A stretch of 64,000 bases of DNA, taken from assembly GCA_029204225.1 (NCBI GenBank), contig CM055100.1:9958000-10021999 (forward strand). Reading direction: 5' to 3'. Position 1 is the first letter of the stretch. Every line of letters begins with the position of its first letter. The position numbers and the translations under genes are program-made. This stretch comes from Diphasiastrum complanatum (taxonomy: Eukaryota > Streptophyta > Lycopodiopsida > Lycopodiales > Lycopodiaceae). Shown here in pieces: positions 54,906 to 64,000 of the stretch. The notes beneath the pieces were generated by a model, which did no database searches, was not told where the DNA came from, and saw only the letters and a program-made list of their open reading frames with translations.

Positions 54906-56534
54906 TCAATGCTCTGGCTCTGACTCAGACGAATGCTCTGGAGACAACTCAAGGCCCCGAGCTGACTCTCGCAGCCGATATCTCTGCCTGTCTGGAACTG
55001 GCATGGGCTGTGTATCCGAGGGGGAAGACTCGTCATCCTCATCCTCCCAATCAGCCTCTGCATCAGCCCCCAAGCAGGCCAAACCAACAACACCTGCTCC
55101 AACTGGCTGTGATACTGCACCTCTACCTGTACCTGGAGCCCTGCGTGGTCGTCCTCTCCTCCCTGGCAGTTTCTGTGCCTTGCCTTTCTTGTTCGGTGCA
55201 CCCTTGGGCCTGCCTGGTCTCTTGCGGACAAGAGGAGCTGTCAATGCCTCGTCACCCCCATGCAAATCACCTGGCTGGCTAGGCTGGGCCCAAGCTGAGG
55301 CCGGCTGGGATAGGGAAGCAAAAGAGGGAACTCCCTGTGCAACTGAGCGAGGAGGATGAGCTCGTGGAGTGTGTGCCCGTGGGGCTGCTGCAGGTGGAGG
55401 AACTGGCTGTGCAGGAGGCGAGTACAGTGGCGATATGTACTGAAAGGGGCGCTGTGGTGGCCGGTACTGGTACATCCTGGGTGCTGCCAAAGGAGGAGGA
55501 TGTGACGTGGGTGCTGCCACTGGAGGAGCCACTGTGGATGTGGGCGCTGCAAGAGAAAACCTGGGCACAGATGGTGGCCTGCCATGGAGACCTGGTGCTG
55601 CAGAAGTGGACGGCGATGGAGGGGATGCAGGCCTAAATGGCATCGGTGGCACTGGAAGAGCTGTGCGACGCACATACACCCTCTGAGGAGCTGGAGGAAC
55701 TGTAGGCACCTCATGCGGCTGCTCTGGCTGGGACTTTGTGTGTGGCATGCTGGCAAGAGATGATGGGGGCGCCCTGACACTCGGCATCTGCTGGGCCTTT
55801 GAATCCAATGTGGCAACCAAGTCGGCCAGCTGGGCATCCGAATACAAATGCTCTGGGCTCTGGGACTCATCCTGTGCACCAGCCTCTAAATCATCCTGTG
55901 CACCGACCTCTGAATCATCCTGTGCACCAACCCCTGAATCAACCCAAGCCTCATCCCGTGCCTCATCATGTGCACCCTGTAGACCCTGCATGGCCTCCCA
56001 ATCTGTGCAATGAAAGTCATCAGGTGCCTCCTCTGGTGTGCTGTCGTAGTAACGGCCATGACTCTGTGCTGCACGCATCCAAACATCTGCGGGACCAGCA
56101 TCTAAACCACTCTGCCCTCTATCAAGAGCCTCCTCCATCATGTCGACATAGGTAGGTATGCCACTGCCCCCCCCTGTGTGCCCTGCCTGTCTGCCGGTAT
56201 AACCTGTGCCATGTGTCCCACCTCTGCCACGTGATGCACCTGTGACCCCTGCCCGTGGCGTGTGCCCTGCACCTGTATAATCTGCCTCATCCCTCTCTGG
56301 TCTGGCAAACACAACCCGAATGGGCTCATCCTCATCATGCTCATCCTCTGACACTGGCTCATCTGCCTCATACAATGGGGGCTCTCTGTGCTCAAGCCCA
56401 AGCTCTCTCTCTCTCATCTCGGCAAGCTCCCTCTCTCTCTCTGCCATCAACTGTGTGCCCAGGTCATCTGCAGGCATGGGATGGGTGCTGTCCGTAGGCA
56501 AGTCAACCTGGCGCTCCAAATCAGATATCTTCGT
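54906..56534 (-). CDS. 542-residue C-terminal exon of the transposase, AT-hooks
   Basis: One uninterrupted exon continues in phase from TSALQ after the hAT dimerisation domain. It starts with a coiled-coil-like TKISDLERQVDL and has a Glu/Arg-rich helix (AERERELAEMRERELG), acidic and Gly-rich parts, repeated AQDDSEVGAQDDLEAGAQD, and a long Pro-rich region. Two AT-hook-like motifs (KRPGRPKGAPNKKG and GRRGRPRRAPG) and an acidic Ser-rich end ESEPEH follow. Such a tail is not part of ordinary hAT transposases. It could bind AT-rich DNA, consistent with insertion into AT tracts. It could instead be a separate gene; the splice phase argues for one protein. Confidence 0.65.
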   Translation of the reverse strand, partial: TKISDLERQVDLPTDSTHPMPADDLGTQLMAERERELAEMRERELGLEHREPPLYEADEPVSEDEHDEDEPIRVVFARPERDEADYTGAGHTPRAGVTGASRGRGGTHGTGYTGRQAGHTGGGSGIPTYVDMMEEALDRGQSGLDAGPADVWMRAAQSHGRYYDSTPEEAPDDFHCTDWEAMQGLQGAHDEARDEAWVDSGVGAQDDSEVGAQDDLEAGAQDESQSPEHLYSDAQLADLVATLDSKAQQMPSVRAPPSSLASMPHTKSQPEQPHEVPTVPPAPQRVYVRRTALPVPPMPFRPASPPSPSTSAAPGLHGRPPSVPRFSLAAPTSTVAPPVAAPTSHPPPLAAPRMYQYRPPQRPFQYISPLYSPPAQPVPPPAAAPRAHTPRAHPPRSVAQGVPSFASLSQPASAWAQPSQPGDLHGGDEALTAPLVRKRPGRPKGAPNKKGKAQKLPGRRGRPRRAPGTGRGAVSQPVGAGVVGLACLGADAEADWEDEDDESSPSDTQPMPVPDRQRYRLRESARGLELSPEHSSESEPEH

Positions 56535-59013
56535 CTGCAAGGTTTAAAATTTGCATGTCAGAGAGACAACTTTTTCAAGAAATGAAACCAACATACCAGG
56601 AGTCAACCAACATGCTATGAAAGATTAGCTTATCACCTGCAATGCGCTCGTAATGGTCGGAAGCCTCCTGGCGAGACGTGCGTTGGTGCTACAGAACACC
56701 AACCGCTCCAACTGACTCACTGACAACCGGTTTCTTCTCCTCGTGTGAATCAGTGCCCATGTGCTCCAACTACGCTCACACACAGAGGCAGCACAGTCCT
56801 GTGGTGCGTGCATTGAAATACTTCAGCACATTGTGGCAAAGGTGAAACTTCAACGAAACACAAAAAATGGAGGATAAAATGAGATGCATACCTGAGAAAG
56901 GACACGCAGTGCAAGACGCTGTATAGATGGGTATGTGCTACCGAACATGGTCCACCAGGTAATGGGTAGCTGCCTCCTCTCTGGATCCTGGGCAGCCGGG
57001 TGGCCGAATGTGCCCATGCCGAAACGAAATGCAGCGAGCTCCTCCATGAGCCTGATAGGATCCAAACCTATGTGTGGACCCACCCTGTGAATGTACTGAA
57101 GCCAATCGGCCTCGAGCTCCCTGTCTGCGATCTGTGTCGGAGAGAGGAAGAGGGGATGCAACATGTGTGCAACGCTGTGGATACTCCTGTGGAAGTAGTT
57201 CCATCGCGTCTCCCATATGAACTTCAGCTCTGTCATCCTGCAGGTGAGGGGCATGTGGTTTAGGGCATTACGAAAAAGCTTAACATTGACAGAAAAACAA
57301 ACTAGCAAGTACTGAAAAGATAAAGGTCAATTGCAACACTGTACCGCTTACCTCTCTGGCTGCAAGATGGGCAGCTGCAGGAACTGTCCAATCCGGTCCA
57401 TGAGCTCATACACCAGTCCAAGTGTCGACCCCTCGCTGTCAGCCATGCGGAGCACAATGTAGAGTGGTCGAAGCAGTCCTGACAATGTCTGTGCATCCCT
57501 CCAGAACTGGTCTCTCCTCACCGTGGAAGAAAAGTGCTCCCCATCCTCAGTGTGCGGAAATGTACTGGCACCCCAAAGATCACTGGCAACCATCTGTAGA
57601 AGCTGGGCCCTGCACCTGATCAAACGGTCGATGACCACCAAGTCGAATGCAAAGCGCGTGGGGGCTGGCTTACGGAGGTCCAGATGGCTAAACACCCGGA
57701 ACATGGCAAGAACACGCCTCTTTCTGGTGACAAAAGTCACCAGGAAGAGGGCCTCCCGGACGATGGCTCTAACCCAGGGAAGTGCTCCAATGTCCCCCAT
57801 CAAAAGGTCTATGCCGTGGGCTGCACAGGGGGTATGAACAATATGAGGGAACTCGGCCTCTAGCAGTACACCCATCTGAATGCAGTTCGTGGCATTGTCC
57901 GTCACCACCGTGACGACATGCTGTGGGCCTATGGCTAGGATGGAAGACCTGATGACATCAAACATGAACTCTGCAGATATGACTCTCCCCCCCCTGCTGC
58001 AATCCACTGCCCTCAAAAACTGTGTGCCCATGCAGCTGGAGACCAGTATGTTGAGGATCGGCCTCCTCCTGACATCAGTCCAGCCATCGGACATGATGCT
58101 GCAACCGTAAGTGGCCCAGTGCCGACGCTGACAGACTGTGCAAGGCGGAAGGCCCTTCTGAAGGGCTCAGAGTCGGTGATGGCAAAGGGCAGGTTCAGCT
58201 CGTAAACCAGACTGGCCAAGGCCTGTGTGGCCTCTCTGTCCATGTGCGGCTGATGCGCGCCGCGAATGGTCTGCTGCACGAGGGCCCGGGATGGGTGCAG
58301 CAGCGTAAGTGGGGTACACTGGTGGAGGGTGGACATCTGGCATGGGATACGAAAACTACTAGGTAGGGAGGTCATCTGGATGTGAAGGGAGGGAGGAAGG
58401 GATCTCCTCAACATCCTGGAAGGCCTCGTCATTGGCATCCGGGGCCTGCTCCTGCTCGGGAGGCGGAGAGTCCATGAGAAAGTCGTAAACTGGAGGAGTG
58501 CGAGCAACAGTAGGTGGTGGTGGAACCGCAGTGGCAACTGGCGGACGTGGTGGGACGGGATCCACCGGAATGGGTGCAGATGGGGGTGCGTGAGGCAAAA
58601 CTGTCTGAGGGGGATGAGGGGCAAAGGGACTGGACGATGATGCACTCCCTCTCCTCGTGCTGCCAGCCAAGCAGGCAGCAACTCGGGGTCAACCACGTAA
58701 GAAGCGGTGCAAAACCGAAGAACACCCTCCGAAATGGTGTTCTCCCCTGCCACAAAGACGTGGCCCGTAGGTATCCAAAAGTCGCTGCCCTGACGGGAAC
58801 GGACATGTTGGCACAGGGGGCGACATTCAGTGTGCCACCATCTCTCGCGCGTGCGCCGAGTAGGTGGCCTTTAAGGTGAGTGAGGGTGGCAACGAACTCG
58901 GCCAGGCAATATCGACAGCGCACGATCCTTGCACCGGACTTGTTGGACTTGTCGGGAACCCGCCTGACAATGTCCACCTCGTCCCACAGATCGGCGAGGT
59001 TGGAATGCACCAT
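54906..59013 (-). pseudogene. BED-DUF659-hAT transposase with AT-hook tail, copy 2
   Basis: From the start at 59013 come the BED finger (VRCRYCLAEF...HLKGHLLG), a Pro-rich part, then the catalytic region: SDGWTDVRRRPILNILV, VVTDNATNCIQMG and HTPCAAHGIDLLM (DUF659/hAT core). The hAT dimerisation end is CERSWSTWALIHTRRRNRL...LERLVF. Clear GT-AG introns separate a core exon ending 57352 from exons 57237-56892, 56798-56637 and 56534-54906, all in phase. The N-terminal part is broken by about three or four frameshifts (near 58790, 58680, 58360 and 58110), so it is scored as a pseudogene. The enzyme would cut and paste the element. Confidence 0.82.
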
Positions 59014-59296
59014 CTCTGTAGAAAGGACTGGGGAAAGAAGGCAGAGATCTCTGTGGGTGCGATAGGAGTCGGAAGGCTTGAAAAAACCACAACAAAGGCC
59101 GAAATAGCAATAGCAGGGGCGGACGCGATCAGTGCAATGCGAAGGCGATGGGCATACAACAGAGAGGGCGCGGACAGCAGGGAGGGCGCGGACAGTAGGG
59201 CGATGGGCAGGGAGAGAGATGAAGCGGGGGGGGGGGGGATTAGGTTAAAAAAATATATAGTAATATATTAAATATTAAAAAATAATATATATTGTG

Positions 59297-59362
59297 GTAC
59301 CGCGGATCAGTATGGATCCGCGGTACCGGGATCCGTGGATCCTGGTACCGCTGGATCTATGT
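59297..59362. repeat. Subterminal array at the transposase end
   Basis: GGTACCGCGGATC, GATCCGCGGTACC and GGATCC(G/T)... motifs alternate up to CTATG at 59362. The reverse complement aligns with the left end of copy 1 through CCGCGGTACCACAATATA and on to the AACCTAA phrase beyond the AT-rich block. Confidence 0.75.
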
Positions 59363-59726
59363 ATTATATATATATATTTTTTAATATTTTTTATAATTAA
59401 AAAAATGCTTTTTCTATAGTAAAATTGGTCTAAAAAAATGCAAAAAAAAAAGGGTTTAGGGTGCAAAAAAAGGGGGACAGTACAGGATGCAGAGGACAAG
59501 TACAACAAGGGGCCAATGGGAGAGCAACACGTGGGGGAGCAACACATGGGGGCAGGTACAGCGGCACATGGAGGAATCATCAGCAACTGCACATGGGGAA
59601 ACAGGCTATGGGGATAAGGCACTCGCTATGCCATTGTGAGGCATTTTCAAAGGCTGTGAGAGAGCCAATGAGAGGCTGTTTGAGCCTGTTTGAGAACTAG
59701 GGTGCTGTGAGAGAAAGTCGATCGAG

Positions 59727-60040
59727 ATTGCGGAGCGCATACCACCGAAGCCCGAGGTTGAAGCGAGGAGGAAGCTCAAAGGCACAACGAAAGGCATCAG
59801 AAGCAAGAGGCAGACATTGCAGAGATGCTGCGACAGGCTCGGCAGAGACACCCGGAGCCAGAGCCCCCCGCCCCCCGCTGTCGAGGCGGATTTGGATGGG
59901 CAAATTGGAGTGAACTTCACGGCACGACAGCTCATCATGGTCAGGGAAAGGGTGCAAATCCGTTGGGCTAACCAGGAGGCAGAGTGAGAGCGATAGAACA
60001 ATGCACCTGACCAAGCGAGGAGTCAGTGGAGGATTCGTAG
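59727..60040 (+). pseudogene. Accessory protein remnant, copy 3
   Basis: The first phrase matches AERIPPKPE-EARRKLK, but the start codon is altered (ATTGCGGAG in place of ATGGCTGAG). A short deletion after KLK shifts the frame, and a later stop follows ARQLIMVRERV. It is clearly inactive, unlike the two full copies. Confidence 0.75.
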
Positions 60041-60663
60041 GAAATGCTAAGATTAGATAAGGTCTAGCCGTATGTGGCGGACTGTTGTTATGTAATTTTC
60101 GGCAGTTAATGAGGCGGCATATAGTTAGACAGTAGTATAAAGAACAGACCCGGCCGTATATGGCGGGATACGTAATGTTATTTGATACATCTCTTGAATT
60201 AATATACAGTGGGTTTTTTGTGCAACGCGCGCCTAGTGCTGTGAAATGCAATCTCTGTATTTTTTTAAATGCAATGTAATGTATGTGTTTATGAAATGCT
60301 ATCAGGGGGGACAAAAGGAGCGATTGCTCTTTTGATGGTCGTTTGGAGTGCATCTGCTATTAGTTTGCTATGACATAATGATCAGCTTGTAGGTGCATTT
60401 CTGTGAAGTGCATCTACTATCAATCTCTGCAGTTGAAATTAATTGAAAATACGATTCACACACGCACTTACAATTTGAGATAAAATTGAAAATAGAGCAT
60501 CACATTTACAAATCGACACACACAAAATGTGCAGCAAATAAAGTATGTCCAACACTGGATATAATGTGAAAAATGGTCTGAATACAATGTTCGACCATCT
60601 GCCCGCCAAACATGGAACATGATATCAAATTGCTAGAAATAAAATAACGGAGCCACAATCAAT

Positions 60664-61370
60664 GGTCTAGCTTTGACTCAGACGAATGCTCCGGAGACAA
60701 CTCAGGGCCCCGAGCTGACTCTCGCAGCCGATATTTATGCCTGTCTGGAACTGGCATGGGCTATGTATCCGAGGAGGAGGACTCGTCATCCACATCCTCC
60801 CAATCTCTGCCTGCGCATCAGCCCCCAAGCAAGCCAAACCAACTAGACCTGCTCTAGCTGCTGGCTGTGATAGTGCACCTCTAGCTATACCTGAGCCCTG
60901 CGAGGTCGTCCTCTCTTCCTGGCTGTTTTTGTGCTCTGCCTTTCTTGTTCGGTGCACCCTTGGGCCTTTCTGGTCTCTTGCGGACGAGGGGAGCTGTCAA
61001 TGCCTCATCACCCCCCATGCAAATCACCTAGCTGGCTAGGCTGGGCCCAAGCTGAGGCCAGTTGGAAGCCAAAGAGGGGTAGGTTGGGATAGGTAAGCCA
61101 AAGAGGGGACTCCTTGTGTAGCCGAGAGTGTGCCCGTGGGGCTGTGCTGCAGGTGGAGGAACTGGTTGTGGAAGGGCCGTCCTTGTAGGAGGCAAGTACA
61201 GCGGCAATATGTATTGAAAGGGGGCGCTGTGGTGGCCGGTACTAGTACATCCTAGGTGCTGCCAAAGGAGGAGCCAGTGGAGTGGGTGCTGCCAAAGGAG
61301 GAGGATGTGAAGTGGGTGCTGCCACTGGAGGAGCCACTGTGGATGTGGGCGCTGCAGAGAAAACATGGCA
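60664..61370 (-). pseudogene. Transposase tail-exon fragment, copy 3
   Basis: Minus-strand sequence matches the AT-hook/Pro-rich exon of copy 2, with phrases GLACLGADAQAE and, near its left end, TCAGACGAATGCTC on the plus strand as in copy 2. Small indels scatter it over frames. A short internal duplication (GTGGGTGCTGCCAAAGGAGGA) lies near 61281-61320. It is cut off by the copia insertion. Confidence 0.75.
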
Positions 61371-61376
61371 CAGATG

Positions 61377-61765
61377 TGTCAAATTCCAAGGCCTAGCTAT
61401 GGAGTATCATAACAGCATAGTAAGCACACTATGAAAGCTTCAGAAAACCAGCTATGGAGTAGAACACAAAAGCAAGAGAGAGAGGACTTCAAAGCTCACA
61501 CAACATGAATGAATATTCAAAGTGTAGTAGGGCGTGGAAACCCCTCCAAAGTTTGGGCTACATATAGCATGTTATGTATAGAGGTGGTGTCTTGCTAATT
61601 CTAGCTCTAGAACCCACATGGGTCCTTAACCTACTTGATTTACTTGCCTAATAGCACAAGTGGGGTGTACTATGTACATAAATGTTTTACCCCCATGTCT
61701 TATGCACAACTTACAAGTTACAAGTATACAAGCCTTAAGGGGCAAAATAGGCATTTATTTCAACA
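61377..61765 (-). repeat. 3' LTR of the right-edge copia element
   Basis: This 389-bp LTR reads TGTTGAAATAAATG...GGAATTTGACA on the minus strand, the usual TG...CA ends. The purine tract TTAGGGGGGG immediately precedes it (plus 61765-61776). It inserted into the tail exon of hAT copy 3. The partner LTR lies beyond the window. Confidence 0.82.
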
Positions 61766-64000
61766 CCCCCCCTAAATGGCTATTTTGTTCATACCAACAC
61801 CTAGCATGCTACGAAACTTTTCAAATTTTTCTCTACTAAGTGCCTTAGTAAAGATATCTGCTGCTTGTTCGTTGGTATCACAGTACTCGAGCTGAATTTC
61901 TCCACTTTGTATCTTCTCTCGTAAGAAGTGTTGATCCACCTCAATATGCTTCGTACGAGCATGGTACACAGGATTTTTGGCAAGCTGGATGCAACTCTGG
62001 TTGTCACACTGAAGAATAGTAGGGACCATCCTGTGGGAATCTGCACCTCCCCAAGAAGTCTCCTGAGCCATATTGCCTCGCAGGTAGCTTTTGCCACTGC
62101 CCTGTACTCAGCCTCTGTCGATGATAAGGTAATTGTGGGCTGTTTCTTGCTACACACAAGAAATGGCCCCTGAACCAAGGTTGTGGTCGACTTTCGATCA
62201 TCCCTATCACCTGCCCAATCCGAATCAGTAAAGCCTCCAAGCTGAAGCTTTCCGTCATCTGTGTACTCAATCCCATAGCAAGTTGTCCCTTTGACATACC
62301 TCAAAACCCTCTTGGCTGCTTTCCAATGTGCTTCAGTTGGAGAACTCATGAACTGGCTTGCTTCACCAACCGCATAGGAAATGTCTGGTCTCGTAGTGGT
62401 GAGATAAATCAGGCTACCCACAAGCTGCCTATAAAGAGTCTCGTCCACAAAAGGAGTGCCATCATCTCTGGATGGCTTACTGCTGGTATCAATGGGCCGT
62501 GGAAACGGGTTTGCAATCCTGCATGTTGAACGTGTTCAAGACTTCACATGCATAGTTGGCTTGGGAAATAAACACACAATTTTCCTTCTTCAAACCTCCA
62601 AACCAAGACAATAGTGGATTAAGCCCAAATCCTTCATCTCGAACTCATTTGATAAATGAGCCTTCACCTTTTCAATAAGCTGCCCATTGTTACCCGTGAT
62701 GACCAAGTCATCCACATAGAGAACTATCAAAACAATGTTCCCATCTTCCTCCTTCACGAACAGGTTGCAATCCGGACTGACTCTTTATGAATTGCTCTTT
62801 GGCAAAATAGTCGTCAATACGACTATACCAGGCCCTGGGTGCCTGCTTCAAACCATATAAGGGCCCTTCTTAAGCCTGCATACCATACTTTCCTTGCCCT
62901 TAGCCTCAAAACCTTGTGGCTGTTCATGTAGACTTCTTCAGCCAACTGTCCATTAAGAAAAGCACTCTTCACGTCCATTTGATGGACCTCCCAACCAAAA
63001 AATGCAGCCAATGCTAAAACCAACCTGATAGACGTCATCTTAGCTACCGGTGCAAACGTCTCATCATAGTCCAAGCCTCCTTCTGTGCATAGCCTTTAGC
63101 AACCAGCCTTGCCTTATGCTTTTCGATGCTCCCATCAGATTTGTATTTGGTCCTGTAGACCCACTTACAGCCAATAGGACGCTTCCCTTTTGGTAACTTC
63201 ACCAAATCCCATGTATCATTCTTGAGAATGGAGTCGTACTCCTCTTGCATAGCATGTTGCCATACCTTCTCATCTGCTGCCTCAACGAATGTATGTGGAT
63301 CTTGTGAATCCAAAATAGTAGTCGTAAGGTGCATAGTTTGTCTCCTGGTGTTCATAGCTGCTGGGCTTGCCTTTGAGACCTCCTAGCCCCTGGATTGCTG
63401 CTCTCTCCCTCATTCAATATCAAACCATCCTGCACAGTTTGCCAATACCACTTGGGAAACTTCTTCCTTGCAGTTGGTGATGAAGACGGTGAATAGGACT
63501 CAACAGATTTTCCCCTTTCCTTCCGCTTCCTAGCCTCCTCGGGTGATCACTCATATGATCATCCTGAGGCTCCCCAATATATGGATGTGGGTCATCAAGT
63601 ATTGGCACAAATTCACTTGTACCATCCTCCATCTCAAGTTCCTCTATAGGAGGCGTTTGATCTTCTTCAAAGATCGCATCTCGACTTATGATCCTCTTCT
63701 TGCTAGTAAGATCGTAAAGTCTGTAAGCTTTGCTTTCTTCACTGTATCCCAAGAAAATACTCTTTGCTGATTTTGCATCCAGCTTCTTCCTGTTATCCTT
63801 GGGAATATGGGCATAGGCCGTACAACCAAACACTCGCAAAGCGCCTACCTTGGGCTTAATGCCGCTAAATGCCTCTTCTGGAGTCTTGCTTCCACAGCTT
63901 TTGTTGGACTTTCCATTGAACAGAAAACACTGCTGTGTGGCATTGCCTCGCCCCATAAAGAGTTGGGCAACCCCTTTGCCTTGAGCATGTTGCACACTCC
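61766..64000 (-). pseudogene. Ty1/copia polyprotein, 3' half, frameshifted
   Basis: From the right edge leftwards: integrase C-terminal region (ALRVFGCTAYAHIPKDNRKK, KSIFLGYSEESKAYRLYD, RIISRDAIFEED; 63995-63420) and RT start (MQEEYDSILKNDTWDLVKLP, GCKWVYRTKYKSDG; 63355-63044). Then [20 protein letters not shown] and [19 protein letters not shown]. RNase H follows ([64 protein letters not shown]), ending at about 61772. At least four frame changes occur and the RT catalytic block (near 62700) is split. Gag, protease and the 5' LTR lie outside the window. Confidence 0.88.

Larger units (their letters stand above)
53409..59362. mobile_element. CATAG hAT transposon, copy 2 (longest)
   Basis: The 5954-bp copy begins CATAGTACCC at 53409 and ends GGATCTATG at 59362. 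Both ends carry GGTACC/CCGCGG-rich subterminal arrays (53420-53535 and 59297-59350). The left end, with GGTACCGCCGGTA repeats and 86-bp repeats, precedes the small accessory gene on the plus strand; the right end precedes the multi-exon transposase on the minus strand. The genes thus converge. Flanks are ATATATAT on the left and TATTATAT on the right, not an exact duplication. It is inverted relative to copy 1. Frameshifts in the transposase N-terminus suggest it is no longer autonomous. Confidence 0.82.
59363..61376. mobile_element. CATAG hAT transposon, copy 3 (both ends lost)
   Basis: It directly follows copy 2 in the same orientation but lacks the GGTACC-rich terminus. It contains a decayed accessory gene, the intergenic block (TGTGGCGGACTGTTGTTATGTA near 60071) and the end of the transposase tail exon on the minus strand (about 60664-61370). 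It stops within that exon where a copia LTR begins at 61377. The tail exon is frameshifted. Confidence 0.75.

Noticed and set aside
55003-55879. Plus- and minus-strand alternative frames of 90-212 codons across the AT-hook exon
   Set aside because: These are shadows of the 542-residue exon, which is spliced in phase to the transposase.
53401-59370. A target-site duplication for hAT copy 2
   Set aside because: Left flank ATATATAT and right flank TATTATAT are not identical and both are low-complexity, so no duplication is claimed.
1-64000. CRISPR arrays, rRNA, tRNA genes, bacterial operons
   Set aside because: The short tandem repeats lack regular unique spacers. tRNA-like strings are LTR primer-binding sites only. 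Introns and LTR elements show a eukaryotic nuclear context.

Overview
This is nuclear DNA of a land plant with a large, repeat-dense genome. Two host genes with plant-type GT-AG introns are recognisable: a plastidial stearoyl-ACP desaturase (3768-5274) and the first eight exons of a peroxisomal ACX3-type acyl-CoA oxidase (33138-50155). Intron 1 of the oxidase is about 10 kb and filled with retroelement debris, which fits a fern, lycophyte or gymnosperm better than a compact angiosperm genome. The sequence alone does not fix the species.

Layout. 1-3.7 kb: unassigned sequence, primer-binding-site-like fragments and a GC-rich repeat. 3.7-5.3 kb: the desaturase gene. 5.3-12 kb: AT-rich sequence with weak hypothetical ORFs. 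12-24 kb: nested LTR retrotransposons; a 6.9-kb minus-strand Ty3/gypsy element (15944-22877, 5-bp target duplication) sits inside what looks like the LTR of an older Ty3/gypsy element. 24-27 kb: a rearranged gypsy-like element with an integrase next to an unrecognised ORF and no reverse transcriptase. 27-31.6 kb: a 23-bp minisatellite and Ty1/copia fragments, including a gag-protease unit with a mutated protease motif. 33-50 kb: the oxidase gene, whose introns hold direct and inverted gypsy duplications, an internally deleted copia element, a 742-bp inverted-repeat element, a copia element with several LTR copies and a 423-bp hAT-like MITE. 50.7-61.4 kb: three copies of a GC-rich hAT-type DNA transposon. 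61.4-64 kb: a degenerate minus-strand copia element that runs off the right edge.

The most unusual part is the hAT-type family. The longest copy (53409-59362) carries two inward-facing genes: an intron-containing BED-DUF659-hAT transposase with a 542-residue proline-rich, AT-hook-bearing C-terminal exon, and a 121-residue charged helical protein. The small ORF is open and equally long in two copies although the transposase is broken in both. The ends begin CATAG and carry arrays of GGTACC/CCGCGG subterminal repeats, and 86-bp tandem repeats lie outside the small gene. A perfect 158-bp palindrome built from element ends lies between copies 1 and 2. A small MITE in the oxidase gene starts and ends with the same CATAG bases.

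All family assignments come from reading motifs by eye; no database search was run.
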